NCBI RefSeq assembly: GCF_900129665.1 | Contig: NZ_FQWL01000006.1 | Location: 67,001-131,000, forward strand | Source of the DNA: Flagellimonas flava | Lineage (GTDB): Bacteria > Bacteroidota > Bacteroidia > Flavobacteriales > Flavobacteriaceae | Direction: 5' to 3' | Length of the DNA: 64,000 nucleotides | Shown: in pieces, positions 1-9,027 of the stretch | Position numbering within the stretch: the first letter of the stretch is position 1 | How the letters are laid out: each line of letters starts with the position of its first letter | The notes under the pieces: model-generated | Told to the model about the DNA's origin: nothing | What the model saw: the letters and a program-made list of their open reading frames with translations, nothing else | The model's database searches: none | Program-made: the position numbers and the translations under genes

Positions 1-42
1 CTTGCCTGCTTTTCTTTTTAACAGATATTGTACTTTTAGAGC

Positions 43-456
43 ATGAAAATTATGATTATCAATGGTCCCAACTTAAACCTCCTTGGAAAAAGGGAACCGG
101 AGGTGTATGGAAGTACCACATTTGAGGAATACTTGGAAAAGCTGAAGCAGAAGTTCCCAAACGTTGATTTGGACTACTACCAGTCCAATGTGGAAGGAGA
201 ATTGATAACCAAAATTCAAGAGGTGGGTTTTTCCTATGACGGGATTGTGCTCAATGCAGCCTCCTACACCCATACTTCTGTCGGAATTGGTGACGCCGTC
301 AAGGCGGTGGATTCGTCTGTGGTTGAGGTACACATATCCAATACCCATAAACGGGAGGATTTTAGACATGTTTCCTACATTTCTTCAGGAGCCAAGGGAG
401 TGATTTTGGGCTTTGGTTTACAGAGCTATGATTTGGCGATAGAAAGTTTCCTATAA
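43..456 (+). CDS. aroQ: Type II 3-dehydroquinate dehydratase
   Basis: Cytosolic shikimate-pathway enzyme converting 3-dehydroquinate to 3-dehydroshikimate. The 137-residue length is slightly short for the type II (AroQ) family. The N-terminal GPNLNLLG motif is at residues 8-15, followed by Arg17 and Tyr22, which match the active-site loop. The NAASYTHTS motif and the EVHISN...R-x-x-FRH segment with the catalytic His follow. The start is ATG at 43. A near-consensus Bacteroidota -7 element (TACTTTTA, 31-38) lies just upstream. It converges on the DUF3817 gene, with 9 nt between the two stops. Identification is secure from the motifs. Confidence 0.96.
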   Translation: MKIMIINGPNLNLLGKREPEVYGSTTFEEYLEKLKQKFPNVDLDYYQSNVEGELITKIQEVGFSYDGIVLNAASYTHTSVGIGDAVKAVDSSVVEVHISNTHKREDFRHVSYISSGAKGVILGFGLQSYDLAIESFL

Positions 457-465
457 TTCGACCTA

Positions 466-747
466 CTATTCCAGTGTTTTTAGATACTTTTTATCCGCAT
501 AAAAGGTCCCAAATGGCAGCAAGGAAGCTGCAAACAATACAATAAAACGCTTGATGCCCCATTTTTGGGTCCAACAAAATACCAGGGCTATAGCAACGTA
601 TGCTATAAACAGAGCCCCATGCGCATAGCCCACAAATTTGTTGGGTTCCAGTATATCTGCCCAATATTTTAACGGCATGGTAATGCCAAACAACAACAAA
701 TAGGAGATTCCTTCAAGAATGGCGGTAATCCGAAACGCTTTCAGCAT
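466..747 (-). CDS. DUF3817 small integral membrane protein
   Basis: A 93-residue hydrophobic protein with about three transmembrane segments (roughly residues 8-25, 40-60 and 65-82). The early LEGISYLLLFG motif and the central H-G-x-L-F-x-x-Y segment are typical of DUF3817 proteins. These are inner-membrane proteins of unknown function. The ATG start at 747 lies 3 nt after the lpdA stop, so the two are probably co-transcribed. No enzymatic residues are apparent. Confidence 0.85.
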   Translation of the reverse strand: MLKAFRITAILEGISYLLLFGITMPLKYWADILEPNKFVGYAHGALFIAYVAIALVFCWTQKWGIKRFIVLFAASLLPFGTFYADKKYLKTLE

Positions 748-750
748 TGA

Positions 751-2142
751 TTATAGGTGGATTACTTCATCATAGGCAGCCGCAACCGCTTCCATCACTG
801 CTTCGCTCATGGTAGGGTGCGGGTGGACCGCTTTTAAGATTTCATGCCCCGTGGTTTCCAATTTACGTCCAACAACTGCTTCAGCAATCATATCTGTAAC
901 ACCGACCCCAATCATGTGGCAACCTAACCATTCTCCATATTTGGCATCAAAAATAACTTTCACAAAACCATCTGGAGTCCCCGAGGCCTTGGCCTTGCCA
1001 CTCGCAGAAAACGGAAACTTACCCACCTTGAGTTCATAGCCTTGTTCTTTTGCCTGTTTTTCGGTAAGTCCAACGGATGCAACTTCTGGAATACAGTATG
1101 TACAACCAGGAATATTTCCATAATCCAAGGCTTCAACGTGCATACCTGCAATTTTTTCAACACAAAGAATACCTTCAGCCGATGCCACGTGGGCCAAAGC
1201 CTGACCTGGGGTAACATCACCGATGGCGTAATAACCGGGAATATTGGTTTGGTAATAATCATTGACAAGGATTTTATCCCTGTCCACAACGATACCAACA
1301 TCTTCCAGGCCAATGTTTTCAATATTGGTTTTGATTCCTACCGCTGATAGCACAATGTCAGCTTCAAGAACTTCTTCACCTTTGGCGGTTTTTACAGTGG
1401 CCTTAACCCCTTCTCCAGATGTATCCACATTCGTGACTTCAGCAGAAGTTTTGATTTTTATCCCGTTCTTTTTAAAATTTCGCTCCAATTGTTTAGAGAC
1501 ATCCTCGTCCTCAACCGGAACAATATTGGGCAAATATTCCACAACGGTCACCTCAGTGCCCATGGAGTTGTAGAAATAGGCAAACTCCACACCAATGGCA
1601 CCACTGCCAACAACAATCATCTTTTTGGGTTGGGTTTCTAGCGACATGGCCTCCCGATAACCGATAACTTTCTTTCCATCTTGCGGAAGACTTGGCAATT
1701 CACGGCTTCTAGCACCAGTGGCTATAATGATATGGTCTGCAGTATATTCTGCCGTGTCACCGTGCTCACCTTTTACCAAAACTTTCTTCCCAGGCTGCAC
1801 CTTTCCATATCCATTTAGAACTTCGATCTTGTTCTTTTTCATCAAAAACTGCACACCCTTGCTCATACTGTCCGCTACACCACGGCTTCTGTTAACAACT
1901 GCTCCAAAATCATGCTCTACCTTTTTGGCACTCAGCCCGTAATCTTCAGCATGCTTTAGGTATTCAAAAACCTGGGCCGACTTCAATAGGGCTTTGGTTG
2001 GGATACAACCCCAATTAAGACAGACACCACCCAGACTTTCCTTTTCCACAATAGCTGTCTTGAATCCAAGCTGCGAGGCTCGTATTGCCGTTACATATCC
2101 TCCAGGACCACTACCCAAAACTATTACATCGAAGTTGCTCAT
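751..2142 (-). CDS. lpdA: Dihydrolipoyl dehydrogenase (E3)
   Basis: FAD-dependent oxidoreductase that reoxidises lipoyl groups of 2-oxo-acid dehydrogenase complexes and the glycine cleavage system with NAD+. The 463-residue length is normal. The FAD-binding GSGPGG is at residues 10-15, and the redox disulfide Cys41/Cys46 lies in GGVCLNWGCIPTK. A second Rossmann motif (GSGAIGVEFA, about residues 177-186) binds NAD. The C-terminal HPHPTMSEA carries the His-Glu pair of the dimer-interface active site. The ATG start is at 2142. A -7 element TACTTTTG lies upstream at 2200-2207 (minus strand). gcvT in this window encodes another part of a system that uses E3. Confidence 0.97.
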   Translation of the reverse strand: MSNFDVIVLGSGPGGYVTAIRASQLGFKTAIVEKESLGGVCLNWGCIPTKALLKSAQVFEYLKHAEDYGLSAKKVEHDFGAVVNRSRGVADSMSKGVQFLMKKNKIEVLNGYGKVQPGKKVLVKGEHGDTAEYTADHIIIATGARSRELPSLPQDGKKVIGYREAMSLETQPKKMIVVGSGAIGVEFAYFYNSMGTEVTVVEYLPNIVPVEDEDVSKQLERNFKKNGIKIKTSAEVTNVDTSGEGVKATVKTAKGEEVLEADIVLSAVGIKTNIENIGLEDVGIVVDRDKILVNDYYQTNIPGYYAIGDVTPGQALAHVASAEGILCVEKIAGMHVEALDYGNIPGCTYCIPEVASVGLTEKQAKEQGYELKVGKFPFSASGKAKASGTPDGFVKVIFDAKYGEWLGCHMIGVGVTDMIAEAVVGRKLETTGHEILKAVHPHPTMSEAVMEAVAAAYDEVIHL

Positions 2143-2199
2143 TAGAATTTGAATTTGAATTGATAAAAATAGAACCCACCCTTATTGGACGGGCAGGTG

Positions 2200-2207
2200 C
2201 AAAAGTA
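2200..2207 (-). promoter_or_regulatory. Candidate lpdA promoter, -7 element
   Basis: On the minus strand this reads TACTTTTG, matching the Bacteroidota -7 consensus TAnnTTTG. It lies 58 nt upstream of the lpdA ATG. No clear TTTG -33 element occurs at the expected 19-21 nt spacing, so support rests on the -7 element alone. Confidence 0.5.
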
Positions 2208-2283
2208 CGCAATTAGAGGGGCAAAAACCAAGCTTTTGGTCTTACGGAATTGTTACAAAAAAACGGTTGGTGTGTAGAGGCGT

Positions 2284-2808
2284 CTAGCCGAACATTTTTC
2301 TATTGAAAGCTTCAGAACCTCCTTTGGGTATGGAAAGTGAAATCCAACTTTTTCCTTTGATCATTTTGCCCAGAAAGACCAACTGACCAACATGACTTGA
2401 ATAATGGGCAAGTTGTCGGTTCACGGCCTCAATAATGGAATGTTCCTGATTCCGAATCTTAACTTTAGTGTTGAAATTGGAAGCATTAACGCTATCCAAA
2501 GCTTCAAAAAGGCAGTCCCACCCATTTTTCCAGGCGGCCAACATCTCCGGTTTTGAGGCATAAGGAGCTTCAAACTCCATTTCCCTGTCTCTCCATGTCT
2601 TTTCCCCATCCTCGGTCAAAAAATTGGTCCAACGACTGAGCATGTTACCCACCATATGTTTAACAATAATGGCAATGGAATTGTCAGTATCCGCGTATTT
2701 CCTATGAATTTCTTCATCGGTGAGCTGTGCGAAGGTTTTTTCGCCCAAAGACTTGTAGCGCTCAAACTCAAACCGAACACTTTTCATATAGTCGGTTTGG
2801 AAACTCAT
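2284..2808 (-). CDS. DUF1572 family protein (DinB-like fold)
   Basis: A 174-residue protein of the DUF1572 family, related to DinB/YfiT-like four-helix-bundle proteins, with no established function. The HMVGNMLSRWTNFLTEDGEK segment and the later H-Y-x-x-H-V-G-Q motif place His residues where DinB-like proteins bind metal. The ATG at 2808 was chosen because it overlaps the msrB TGA stop in an ATGA junction. A longer reading from a UUG at 2853 would run inside msrB. Translational coupling to msrB is likely. Confidence 0.8.
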   Translation of the reverse strand: MSFQTDYMKSVRFEFERYKSLGEKTFAQLTDEEIHRKYADTDNSIAIIVKHMVGNMLSRWTNFLTEDGEKTWRDREMEFEAPYASKPEMLAAWKNGWDCLFEALDSVNASNFNTKVKIRNQEHSIIEAVNRQLAHYSSHVGQLVFLGKMIKGKSWISLSIPKGGSEAFNRKMFG

Positions 2809-3215
2809 TCTTCGGATTCTGGATCGAAACCAATACTTACGGAGTTGATACAATAGCGCTGCCCTGTGGTCTCTTGTGGGCCATCGTTAAAAACATGTCC
2901 CAGATGACTTCCGCAGTTAGCACAGACCGTTTCTGTCCGGATCATACCATGGGAAGTGTCTCGGATATATTCGATGGCACCTTCCACAGCTTGGTCAAAA
3001 GACGGCCATCCGCAGCCACTTTCAAACTTGTTCCCGCTCTCAAATAGTTTGGCGTTACATGCCTTGCAGTGATAGTCCCCGTTTTCAAAATGGAGGTTGT
3101 ATTGACCGGTATGGGGCCGTTCGGTACCTTTTTGCCGAAGTACATAATATTCCTCTGGGGAAAGCTCCTTTTTCCAGTCTTCCTCTGTTTTGTCAATGCG
3201 ATACTTTTTGTCCAT
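2805..3215 (-). CDS. msrB: Peptide-methionine (R)-S-oxide reductase, cytosolic
   Basis: Reduces methionine-R-sulfoxide in proteins. The 136-residue protein starts at ATG 3215 (MDKKY); an upstream in-frame UUG at 3233 is less likely. Zinc is held by two CxxC pairs (Cys50/Cys53 and Cys98/Cys101). The GCGWPSF motif carries Cys68. The catalytic Cys122 is in RYCIN, after the GHVFNDGP motif. There is no signal peptide, so it should be cytosolic. It lies directly downstream of a second msrB whose product is a lipoprotein, and it overlaps the DUF1572 gene by 4 nt. Confidence 0.95.
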   Translation of the reverse strand: MDKKYRIDKTEEDWKKELSPEEYYVLRQKGTERPHTGQYNLHFENGDYHCKACNAKLFESGNKFESGCGWPSFDQAVEGAIEYIRDTSHGMIRTETVCANCGSHLGHVFNDGPQETTGQRYCINSVSIGFDPESEE

Positions 3216-3244
3216 TTCTCGGGTTGATTTCAATGCAAATTAGC

Positions 3245-3730
3245 TTAGTCCGCGATAAAATCCAAGGCTACACCATTTATACAATGTCTTTTACCCGTGG
3301 TATTTCTGGGGCCATCATTAAATACGTGGCCCAAATGTCCTCCGCAGGTGGCGCAATGTTCTTCTGTTCTGGCGTAGCCTATCTTATAATCAACATCGTA
3401 GGCCACATTCCCCTTAATTTCACGATCGAAACTTGGCCAGCCCGTACCGGATTTAAACTTATTTTCACTTCTGAACAACGGGGTGGCACAGGCAGCACAG
3501 ACATATGTTCCCTTCTCCTTGTTATCCAAAAGATCGCTGCTAAATGCATTTTCGGTAGCTGCTTTTCTAAGAACATAATATTCCATGTCCGTGAGCTCCG
3601 ATCTCCACTCAGCATCGGTCTTGGTAACTGGATATTCTTTTTCTTTTTCTGAAGATTTTTGCTCTTCCTGGGATACACCTTTGCATCCGGCAAGGACAAG
3701 CAAAACCACAAATAACAATTTTTTCCCCAT
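3245..3730 (-). CDS. msrB: MsrB domain lipoprotein
   Basis: A second methionine-R-sulfoxide reductase of 161 residues, with an N-terminal lipoprotein signal. The hydrophobic stretch ends in LVLAGC, with the lipid-modified Cys at 16, followed by a charged linker to about residue 33. The MsrB domain keeps zinc ligands Cys78/Cys81 and Cys126/Cys129, the GTGWPSFD motif, GHVFNDGP and catalytic Cys150 in RHCIN. Unlike the cytosolic copy it has Thr in place of the Cys of GCGWPSF. The inferred role is repair of oxidised methionines in envelope proteins. It lies 29 nt upstream of the cytosolic copy and probably shares its operon. Confidence 0.93.
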   Translation of the reverse strand: MGKKLLFVVLLVLAGCKGVSQEEQKSSEKEKEYPVTKTDAEWRSELTDMEYYVLRKAATENAFSSDLLDNKEKGTYVCAACATPLFRSENKFKSGTGWPSFDREIKGNVAYDVDYKIGYARTEEHCATCGGHLGHVFNDGPRNTTGKRHCINGVALDFIAD

Positions 3731-3796
3731 TTCGTTTTTTTAGGTAGACGTGCTACGTACTGAATCCTTTCAAAATAACAATTATAAGTTTTGGAA

Positions 3797-3828
3797 TAAA
3801 AAAAATCCTGCCGGAAAACAGCAGGATT
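3797..3828 (-). terminator. Rho-independent terminator after the collagen-like gene
   Basis: AATCCTGC (3804-3811) pairs with GCAGGATT (3821-3828) in an 8-bp stem. On the minus strand the hairpin is followed by seven or more T residues (3797-3805). It lies 26 nt after the stop of the minus-strand collagen-like lipoprotein gene. Confidence 0.85.
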
Positions 3829-3853
3829 CTAAGAATTAGCATTTTTTGAATCT

Positions 3854-4459
3854 CTAGTTCAACTCCAATTTCCTTACTTGATTTTCTTTAATGCCCAGGG
3901 CGGACATTACATTGGAAATGTTTGAGGTATCCATTTTGGATGAATCCGCAAAAACACTGGGAACGAAAACGAGCCTAAACGACTGGTTGTCCGTAAAATT
4001 CGTATCCAAGGCTGAAAGATCAAAATTTCCATCGATAAAAATCTCGGTATCCACAAAATTATGGGCCGCCACATATTGTATAGTGCCTTCTGGTAGAAAG
4101 AAACTCTGCGGTATTTGACTCCATGCATCGGCGGTACTTCCGTCATCAAGGTCTACAGTTCCATCAAATCGATATACAAGCACAGCATCGGCTTCAAATA
4201 CTTCGAAATCGGTTACATCGCTATAGGTAATTATGGTGCTATAAATATTGCCGTCCACGTCGTAGGCGAAATTAACTCCATCTACTTCAACGACTTGACC
4301 TTGAATCCCGTCCTGACCGTCTAGGCCATCCAATCCATCCAGCCCGTCAAAGCCGGGAGGTCCTTCGGGGCCTTCGCAAGCGACCGTGAAAAGGATGATA
4401 AAAGCCCCTAGTATAGTATTGAAATTTTTCATGATTTTTGATTTTTGATTTGCGTTCAT
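3854..4459 (-). CDS. Collagen-like repeat lipoprotein
   Basis: A 201-residue predicted lipoprotein. A hydrophobic stretch ends in FTVAC (Cys28), so the mature protein begins at Cys28. It is followed at once by about eight Gly-X-Y triplets (residues 30-54, with GPPG and repeated GLD triplets), as in collagen-like helices. The remaining ~145 residues are an acidic domain rich in Asp and aromatic residues that I do not recognise. GGAAAGAG sits just before the ATG at 4459; the internal ATG at 4432 would give a more standard signal peptide. The gene is monocistronic, with its own terminator. Surface location is inferred. Confidence 0.75.
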   Translation of the reverse strand: MNANQKSKIMKNFNTILGAFIILFTVACEGPEGPPGFDGLDGLDGLDGQDGIQGQVVEVDGVNFAYDVDGNIYSTIITYSDVTDFEVFEADAVLVYRFDGTVDLDDGSTADAWSQIPQSFFLPEGTIQYVAAHNFVDTEIFIDGNFDLSALDTNFTDNQSFRLVFVPSVFADSSKMDTSNISNVMSALGIKENQVRKLELN

Positions 4460-4593
4460 TTTTATCTCTTTCCACTTAGAAAATCAAAAAGCATTCCATT
4501 TTTTAAATCACCCTGTTTTTTTGTGATAAGAAGCGCTTTGAATCGATTACTTGGTCAAAGATGTGTAATATTGTAATTGTTAAACCAACGCTT

Positions 4594-6489
4594 ATGTCCA
4601 AGGTCATTGCCCACAGTTTTTTCACCGAGTTTGATATCAATCTGTTCAAGGCAGGAAAACATTTTAGACTTTACAATAATTTGGGTTCCCATCTTGTTGA
4701 AGTAGATGGCGTAAAAGGAACCTATTTCGCGGTTTGGGCACCCTCGGCCAAAACGGTTTCTGTTGTTGGGGATTTTAACGATTGGGACGGCAGGAACCAC
4801 GAGCTGTACGTTCGTTGGGACGAAAGCGGTATCTGGGAGGGTTTTATCCCAAAAGTGGGGAAAGGAACCAAGTATAAATACAAAATTCAATCGCATAATA
4901 ATGACATTTGGACCGAAAAAGCGGATCCCTTTGCACGTTATTGTGAACAGCCCCCCAAGACAGCCTCGGTAGTTTGGGACGGAGATTATACCTGGAAGGA
5001 CAAAAAATGGATGGATACCCGGGAGCAGCACAATGCATTGGACAAGCCCTACTCGGTTTACGAAGTGCACTTGGGCTCTTGGAAGAAAAAGAATGGATGG
5101 GAGTTTCTTTCGTATGAAGAACTTGCGGATGATTTGGTAAACTATGTCCATGAAATGGGATTTACGCATGTGGAGTTTATGCCCATTATGGAATACCCTT
5201 TTGATCCCAGTTGGGGCTATCAACTTACCGGATATTTTGCGCCAACGTCTCGCTTTGGAACACCTGAAGAATTTAAAAAGTTGGTTGACAAGTTCCATGA
5301 GAAAGGCATTGGGGTTATTTTGGACTGGGTGCCTTCGCATTTTCCGGAAGATGCACATGGACTTGGTTTTTTTGATGGGTCAAATCTCTATGAGCATCCT
5401 GATAGACGAAGAGGGTACCACCCCGACTGGAAAAGTTTGATATTCAATTATGGCCGAAACGAGGTACGGGCTTTTTTGATCAGTAATGCTGTTTTTTGGC
5501 TAGATCAGTTCCATGTGGATGGGTTGCGTGTTGATGCTGTTGCCTCCATGCTGTATTTGGATTATTCGAGAGAAGATGGTGAGTGGGAGCCCAACATATA
5601 TGGAAACAATGAGAACCTGGAAGCCATGTCATTCCTTAGGGAAATGAATACTGAAGTGTACGCCAGCTTTAAGGGTGTGCAGACTATAGCAGAGGAATCA
5701 ACAGCTTTTAATGGGGTTTCCAAGCCTGTGGATTTGGGCGGACTTGGTTTTGGAATGAAATGGATGATGGGATGGATGCACGATACGCTTGAATTCTTTA
5801 AGAAAGAGCCTATTTTTAGGTCCTATGACCTAAACGACATCACATTCAGCATGACCTATGCGTTCACTGAAAACTTCATGTTGCCCTTTTCCCATGATGA
5901 GGTGGTCTATGGTAAAAAATCTTTGTTGTATCGGATGCCTGGTGACGAATGGCAGCGTTTTGCCAACCTCCGGCTCCTATTTGGCTATATGTTCACTCAT
6001 CCTGGTGGAAATCTGCTCTTTATGGGTGGTGAATTTGGGCAATCCTCGGAATGGAATTTTCAGGAAAGTCTGGAGTGGCATCTTACGCAGTACGATTTTC
6101 ATTCCGGAATACAAGGGGTCATCAAGGATTTGAACAAAGTTTACAAAGAACAACCTGCTCTGCATCAAAAACAATTCAGCCCAGAAGGTTTTCAATGGAT
6201 TGAGCACAACGATCAGGAAAACACGGTTTTAACCTATATCCGAAAAGGAAATGAACCCGAAGATGATTTGATCATAGCTTGTAATTTCACCCCGGTTCCA
6301 AGGGAGAATTATAGGGTTGGGGTACCAAAAACCAAGCAACTGAAGCTCATATTCAACAGTGATGAAACCAAATATTCTGGTAGTGGAACAGGTAAAAAGA
6401 CTTTGAGGCCCACCAAGAAGGAATGGAACGGATATCCACAATCGGTATCCATGACACTTCCACCTCTGGGAGTGGTAATTTATAAGTAA
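4594..6489 (+). CDS. glgB: 1,4-alpha-glucan branching enzyme
   Basis: Introduces alpha-1,6 branches into glycogen. The protein has 631 residues from ATG 4594 (MSKVIAHSFF), the start that best fits the family; ATG 4561 would add 11 residues. The order is an N-terminal CBM48 domain (about residues 15-110) with the FAVWAPSAKTVSVVGDFNDW motif, then the GH13 barrel and a C-terminal beta domain. The catalytic nucleophile Asp is in DGLRVDAV (about residue 314), the acid Glu in AEES (about 367), and the transition-state Asp in FSHDEV. It is followed by a GH31 alpha-glucosidase on the same strand. Confidence 0.95.
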   Translation: MSKVIAHSFFTEFDINLFKAGKHFRLYNNLGSHLVEVDGVKGTYFAVWAPSAKTVSVVGDFNDWDGRNHELYVRWDESGIWEGFIPKVGKGTKYKYKIQSHNNDIWTEKADPFARYCEQPPKTASVVWDGDYTWKDKKWMDTREQHNALDKPYSVYEVHLGSWKKKNGWEFLSYEELADDLVNYVHEMGFTHVEFMPIMEYPFDPSWGYQLTGYFAPTSRFGTPEEFKKLVDKFHEKGIGVILDWVPSHFPEDAHGLGFFDGSNLYEHPDRRRGYHPDWKSLIFNYGRNEVRAFLISNAVFWLDQFHVDGLRVDAVASMLYLDYSREDGEWEPNIYGNNENLEAMSFLREMNTEVYASFKGVQTIAEESTAFNGVSKPVDLGGLGFGMKWMMGWMHDTLEFFKKEPIFRSYDLNDITFSMTYAFTENFMLPFSHDEVVYGKKSLLYRMPGDEWQRFANLRLLFGYMFTHPGGNLLFMGGEFGQSSEWNFQESLEWHLTQYDFHSGIQGVIKDLNKVYKEQPALHQKQFSPEGFQWIEHNDQENTVLTYIRKGNEPEDDLIIACNFTPVPRENYRVGVPKTKQLKLIFNSDETKYSGSGTGKKTLRPTKKEWNGYPQSVSMTLPPLGVVIYK

Positions 6490-6588
6490 GCGGGAAACGC
6501 AAACGTTGTAGTTAAGTTTGTGTTCAAAACATCTTTTTAATTTCTCACCCTAAAGTCTTTCTTTTGTGGGTCACATAACCCAACGGCT

Positions 6589-8988
6589 ATGATTACCAAC
6601 ACGGAAATTGAGAAAAGGGGCAATCAGCACCCTAACCATATAGTTGACTTCAAGCAAGAAAACGATAAGCTATATTTTACCACCCAAAATGGTGTAATTC
6701 TTGAATTGACCATTCTTAGGGATAGTGCAATTCGTTTTAGATATGCCACAGAACATGTTTTTGAGCCTGACTTTTCCTATGCGATAAGCGATGATGTAAG
6801 TCTTGGCTACAATGAACTGTCTGTAAAGGATGAGATCCCAGAATATGTTATTACCACGTCCAAAATCAAGATTTATGTCAACAAGACCAACCTCAGGGTG
6901 CAAATTGCGGATTTGGAAGATACCATGATCTTGGAAGATGAGCTTGGGTTCCACTGGGAAGAGAATTATGATTACGGAGGAAACATCGTTAAAATGGGCA
7001 AGGTTTGCCATACCGGGGAAAGCTATTACGGTATGGGTGATAAGGCTTCGCATACCAACTTAAAAGGTAAGAGGGTGAACAACTGGGCAACAGATTCGTA
7101 CGCCTATGGAAAAGACCAAGAACCTTTGTATAAAGCCATTCCCTTTTATGTGGGATTAAAGGAAAATATTGCTTACGGTGTGTTTTTTGACAATTCGTTC
7201 AGCACCTATTTTGATTTTGCCAACGAAAAACGAAATGTTACCAGCTTTTGGGCAGATGGTGGGGAGATGAACTACTATTTCTTTTACGGGCCAAAAATGG
7301 GGCAGGTAGTTGAGGCGTATACGGATTTGACCGGCGTGCCGGAGCTTCCTCCGCTTTGGGCACTTGGCTTCCATCAATCAAAATGGAGCTATTACCCGGA
7401 GAAAAAGGTAAAGAATATAGCCTCGAGCTTCAGAAAATTGAATATTCCATGTGATGCGATTTATCTGGACATCGACTATATGGAAGGCTTTAGGTGTTTC
7501 ACTTGGGACAATAAGCGTTTTCCAAATCCTAAAAAAATGATCGAGGAATTGGAAGAGGATGGTTTTAAAACCGTTACTATGATCGATCCGGGCATCAAGA
7601 TAGATCGGGACTATTGGGTATACCAACAAGCCATGGACAACGGTTTTTTCTGCCGACGTGCGGATGGCCCCCATTTTAAAGGAAAGGTATGGCCTGGAGA
7701 ATGTAAGTTTCCAGATTTTACCCACCCCGATGTTCGAGAATGGTGGGCGACCCTATATAAGGAAATGATTGCCGATTTGGGTGTCAAGGGAGTCTGGAAC
7801 GATATGAACGAACCGGCAGTGATGGAGGTGCCTACTAAAACTGCAAATCTTGATGTACGCCACGATTACGATGGGCATCCATGTAGCCATAGAAAGGCGC
7901 ACAATGTATACGGTATGCAAATGGTAAGAGCCACCTATGATGGAGTCAAGAAGTTTATGTTTCCACGCAGACCCTTTGTGTTGACACGGGCCGCATACTC
8001 AGGCACGCAAAGATATTGCGCTACTTGGACGGGGGACAATGTTGCTACTTGGGAACATCTTTGGATCGCCAATGTGCAGATGCAGCGTATGTGCATGAGT
8101 GGTTATTCTTTCGTTGGGTCGGATATCGGTGGTTTTGCCGAGCAACCTAACGGCGAACTTTTCGCCAGATGGATGCAATTGGCCGTATTTCACCCATTCT
8201 GCAGGGTACACTCCAGTGGAGATCATGGGGATCAAGAACCTTGGTCTTTTGGTGATGAAATCACAGATATCGTAAGGAAATACATTGAGTTGAGATACCA
8301 GCTGTTGCCTTACCTGTATACTATGTTTTATAAATACATCAGAAGTGGACTTCCCATGCTTCAATCCCTTGTCTTTTATGATCAGGAGGATTCGCAAACA
8401 CATTTTAGGACCGACGAATTTCTCTTTGGTGAAAAGCTTTTGATCTGCCCCGTACAAGAACCCAATGCACAGGGAAGGAGAATGTATTTCCCAGTAGGGG
8501 AGTGGTATAATTATTGGACCGATGAGGTAGTTTCTGGAGGGGTTGAGAAATGGGTGTCGGCAGATATAGAGACCATCCCCTTGTTTGTGAAAGAGGGGGC
8601 AATGATACCAAAGTACCCTGTACAGCAATATGTTGGGGAAAAGGAAATTACGGAATTGGCAATCGATGTATATTACAAAGAGGGTATTGAAAACTCAAGT
8701 GTATACGAGGATCAGCAAGATGGATATGACTATAAAAAGGGCAGGTACAGTTACAGAAGGTTTAGACTTCGAGGTAAGGAAAACGAACTTATCATTCAAC
8801 AGTTCAAGGACGGTGATTTTATCACACCATATGAAAAGATGAAATTGACTTTTCATGGCTTGCCATTTAAAATCGGTGTAGTGGAATTGGATAATGAACA
8901 AATAGACCCGAAAGACATCAAATTGAACGGCAATAACCAGATTGAAATCAGCAAGGATTTTACCGAACTGCATCTTTTCGGAGCATAA
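6589..8988 (+). CDS. GH31 family alpha-glucosidase
   Basis: A 799-residue glycoside hydrolase family 31 enzyme, expected to cleave terminal alpha-glucosidic bonds. The nucleophile Asp405 lies in GVWNDMNEP and the acid/base Asp483 in TWTGDN. The N-terminal beta domain (residues 1-230) includes the ESYYGMGDK segment, followed by the PPLWALGFHQ and IYLDIDYMEGF barrel strands. No signal peptide is visible, which suggests a cytosolic enzyme acting on imported or stored oligosaccharides. It lies 99 nt downstream of glgB, consistent with a shared glycogen or malto-oligosaccharide role. Exact linkage specificity cannot be read from the sequence. Confidence 0.93.
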   Translation: MITNTEIEKRGNQHPNHIVDFKQENDKLYFTTQNGVILELTILRDSAIRFRYATEHVFEPDFSYAISDDVSLGYNELSVKDEIPEYVITTSKIKIYVNKTNLRVQIADLEDTMILEDELGFHWEENYDYGGNIVKMGKVCHTGESYYGMGDKASHTNLKGKRVNNWATDSYAYGKDQEPLYKAIPFYVGLKENIAYGVFFDNSFSTYFDFANEKRNVTSFWADGGEMNYYFFYGPKMGQVVEAYTDLTGVPELPPLWALGFHQSKWSYYPEKKVKNIASSFRKLNIPCDAIYLDIDYMEGFRCFTWDNKRFPNPKKMIEELEEDGFKTVTMIDPGIKIDRDYWVYQQAMDNGFFCRRADGPHFKGKVWPGECKFPDFTHPDVREWWATLYKEMIADLGVKGVWNDMNEPAVMEVPTKTANLDVRHDYDGHPCSHRKAHNVYGMQMVRATYDGVKKFMFPRRPFVLTRAAYSGTQRYCATWTGDNVATWEHLWIANVQMQRMCMSGYSFVGSDIGGFAEQPNGELFARWMQLAVFHPFCRVHSSGDHGDQEPWSFGDEITDIVRKYIELRYQLLPYLYTMFYKYIRSGLPMLQSLVFYDQEDSQTHFRTDEFLFGEKLLICPVQEPNAQGRRMYFPVGEWYNYWTDEVVSGGVEKWVSADIETIPLFVKEGAMIPKYPVQQYVGEKEITELAIDVYYKEGIENSSVYEDQQDGYDYKKGRYSYRRFRLRGKENELIIQQFKDGDFITPYEKMKLTFHGLPFKIGVVELDNEQIDPKDIKLNGNNQIEISKDFTELHLFGA

Positions 8989-9027
8989 TTTTTTGTATTT
9001 TCCCTAGACTAAACACTATTAACAAGT

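Noticed and set aside
3059..3652. 197-codon plus-strand ORF opposite the two msrB genes
   Set aside because: It spans both msrB genes antisense, has no family resemblance and the minus-strand genes explain the region completely.
4555..5358. 267-codon minus-strand ORF
   Set aside because: Antisense shadow of glgB; low-complexity hydrophobic translation with no motif.
7999..8628. 209-codon minus-strand ORF
   Set aside because: Antisense to the GH31 gene, whose catalytic Asp lies in this stretch.
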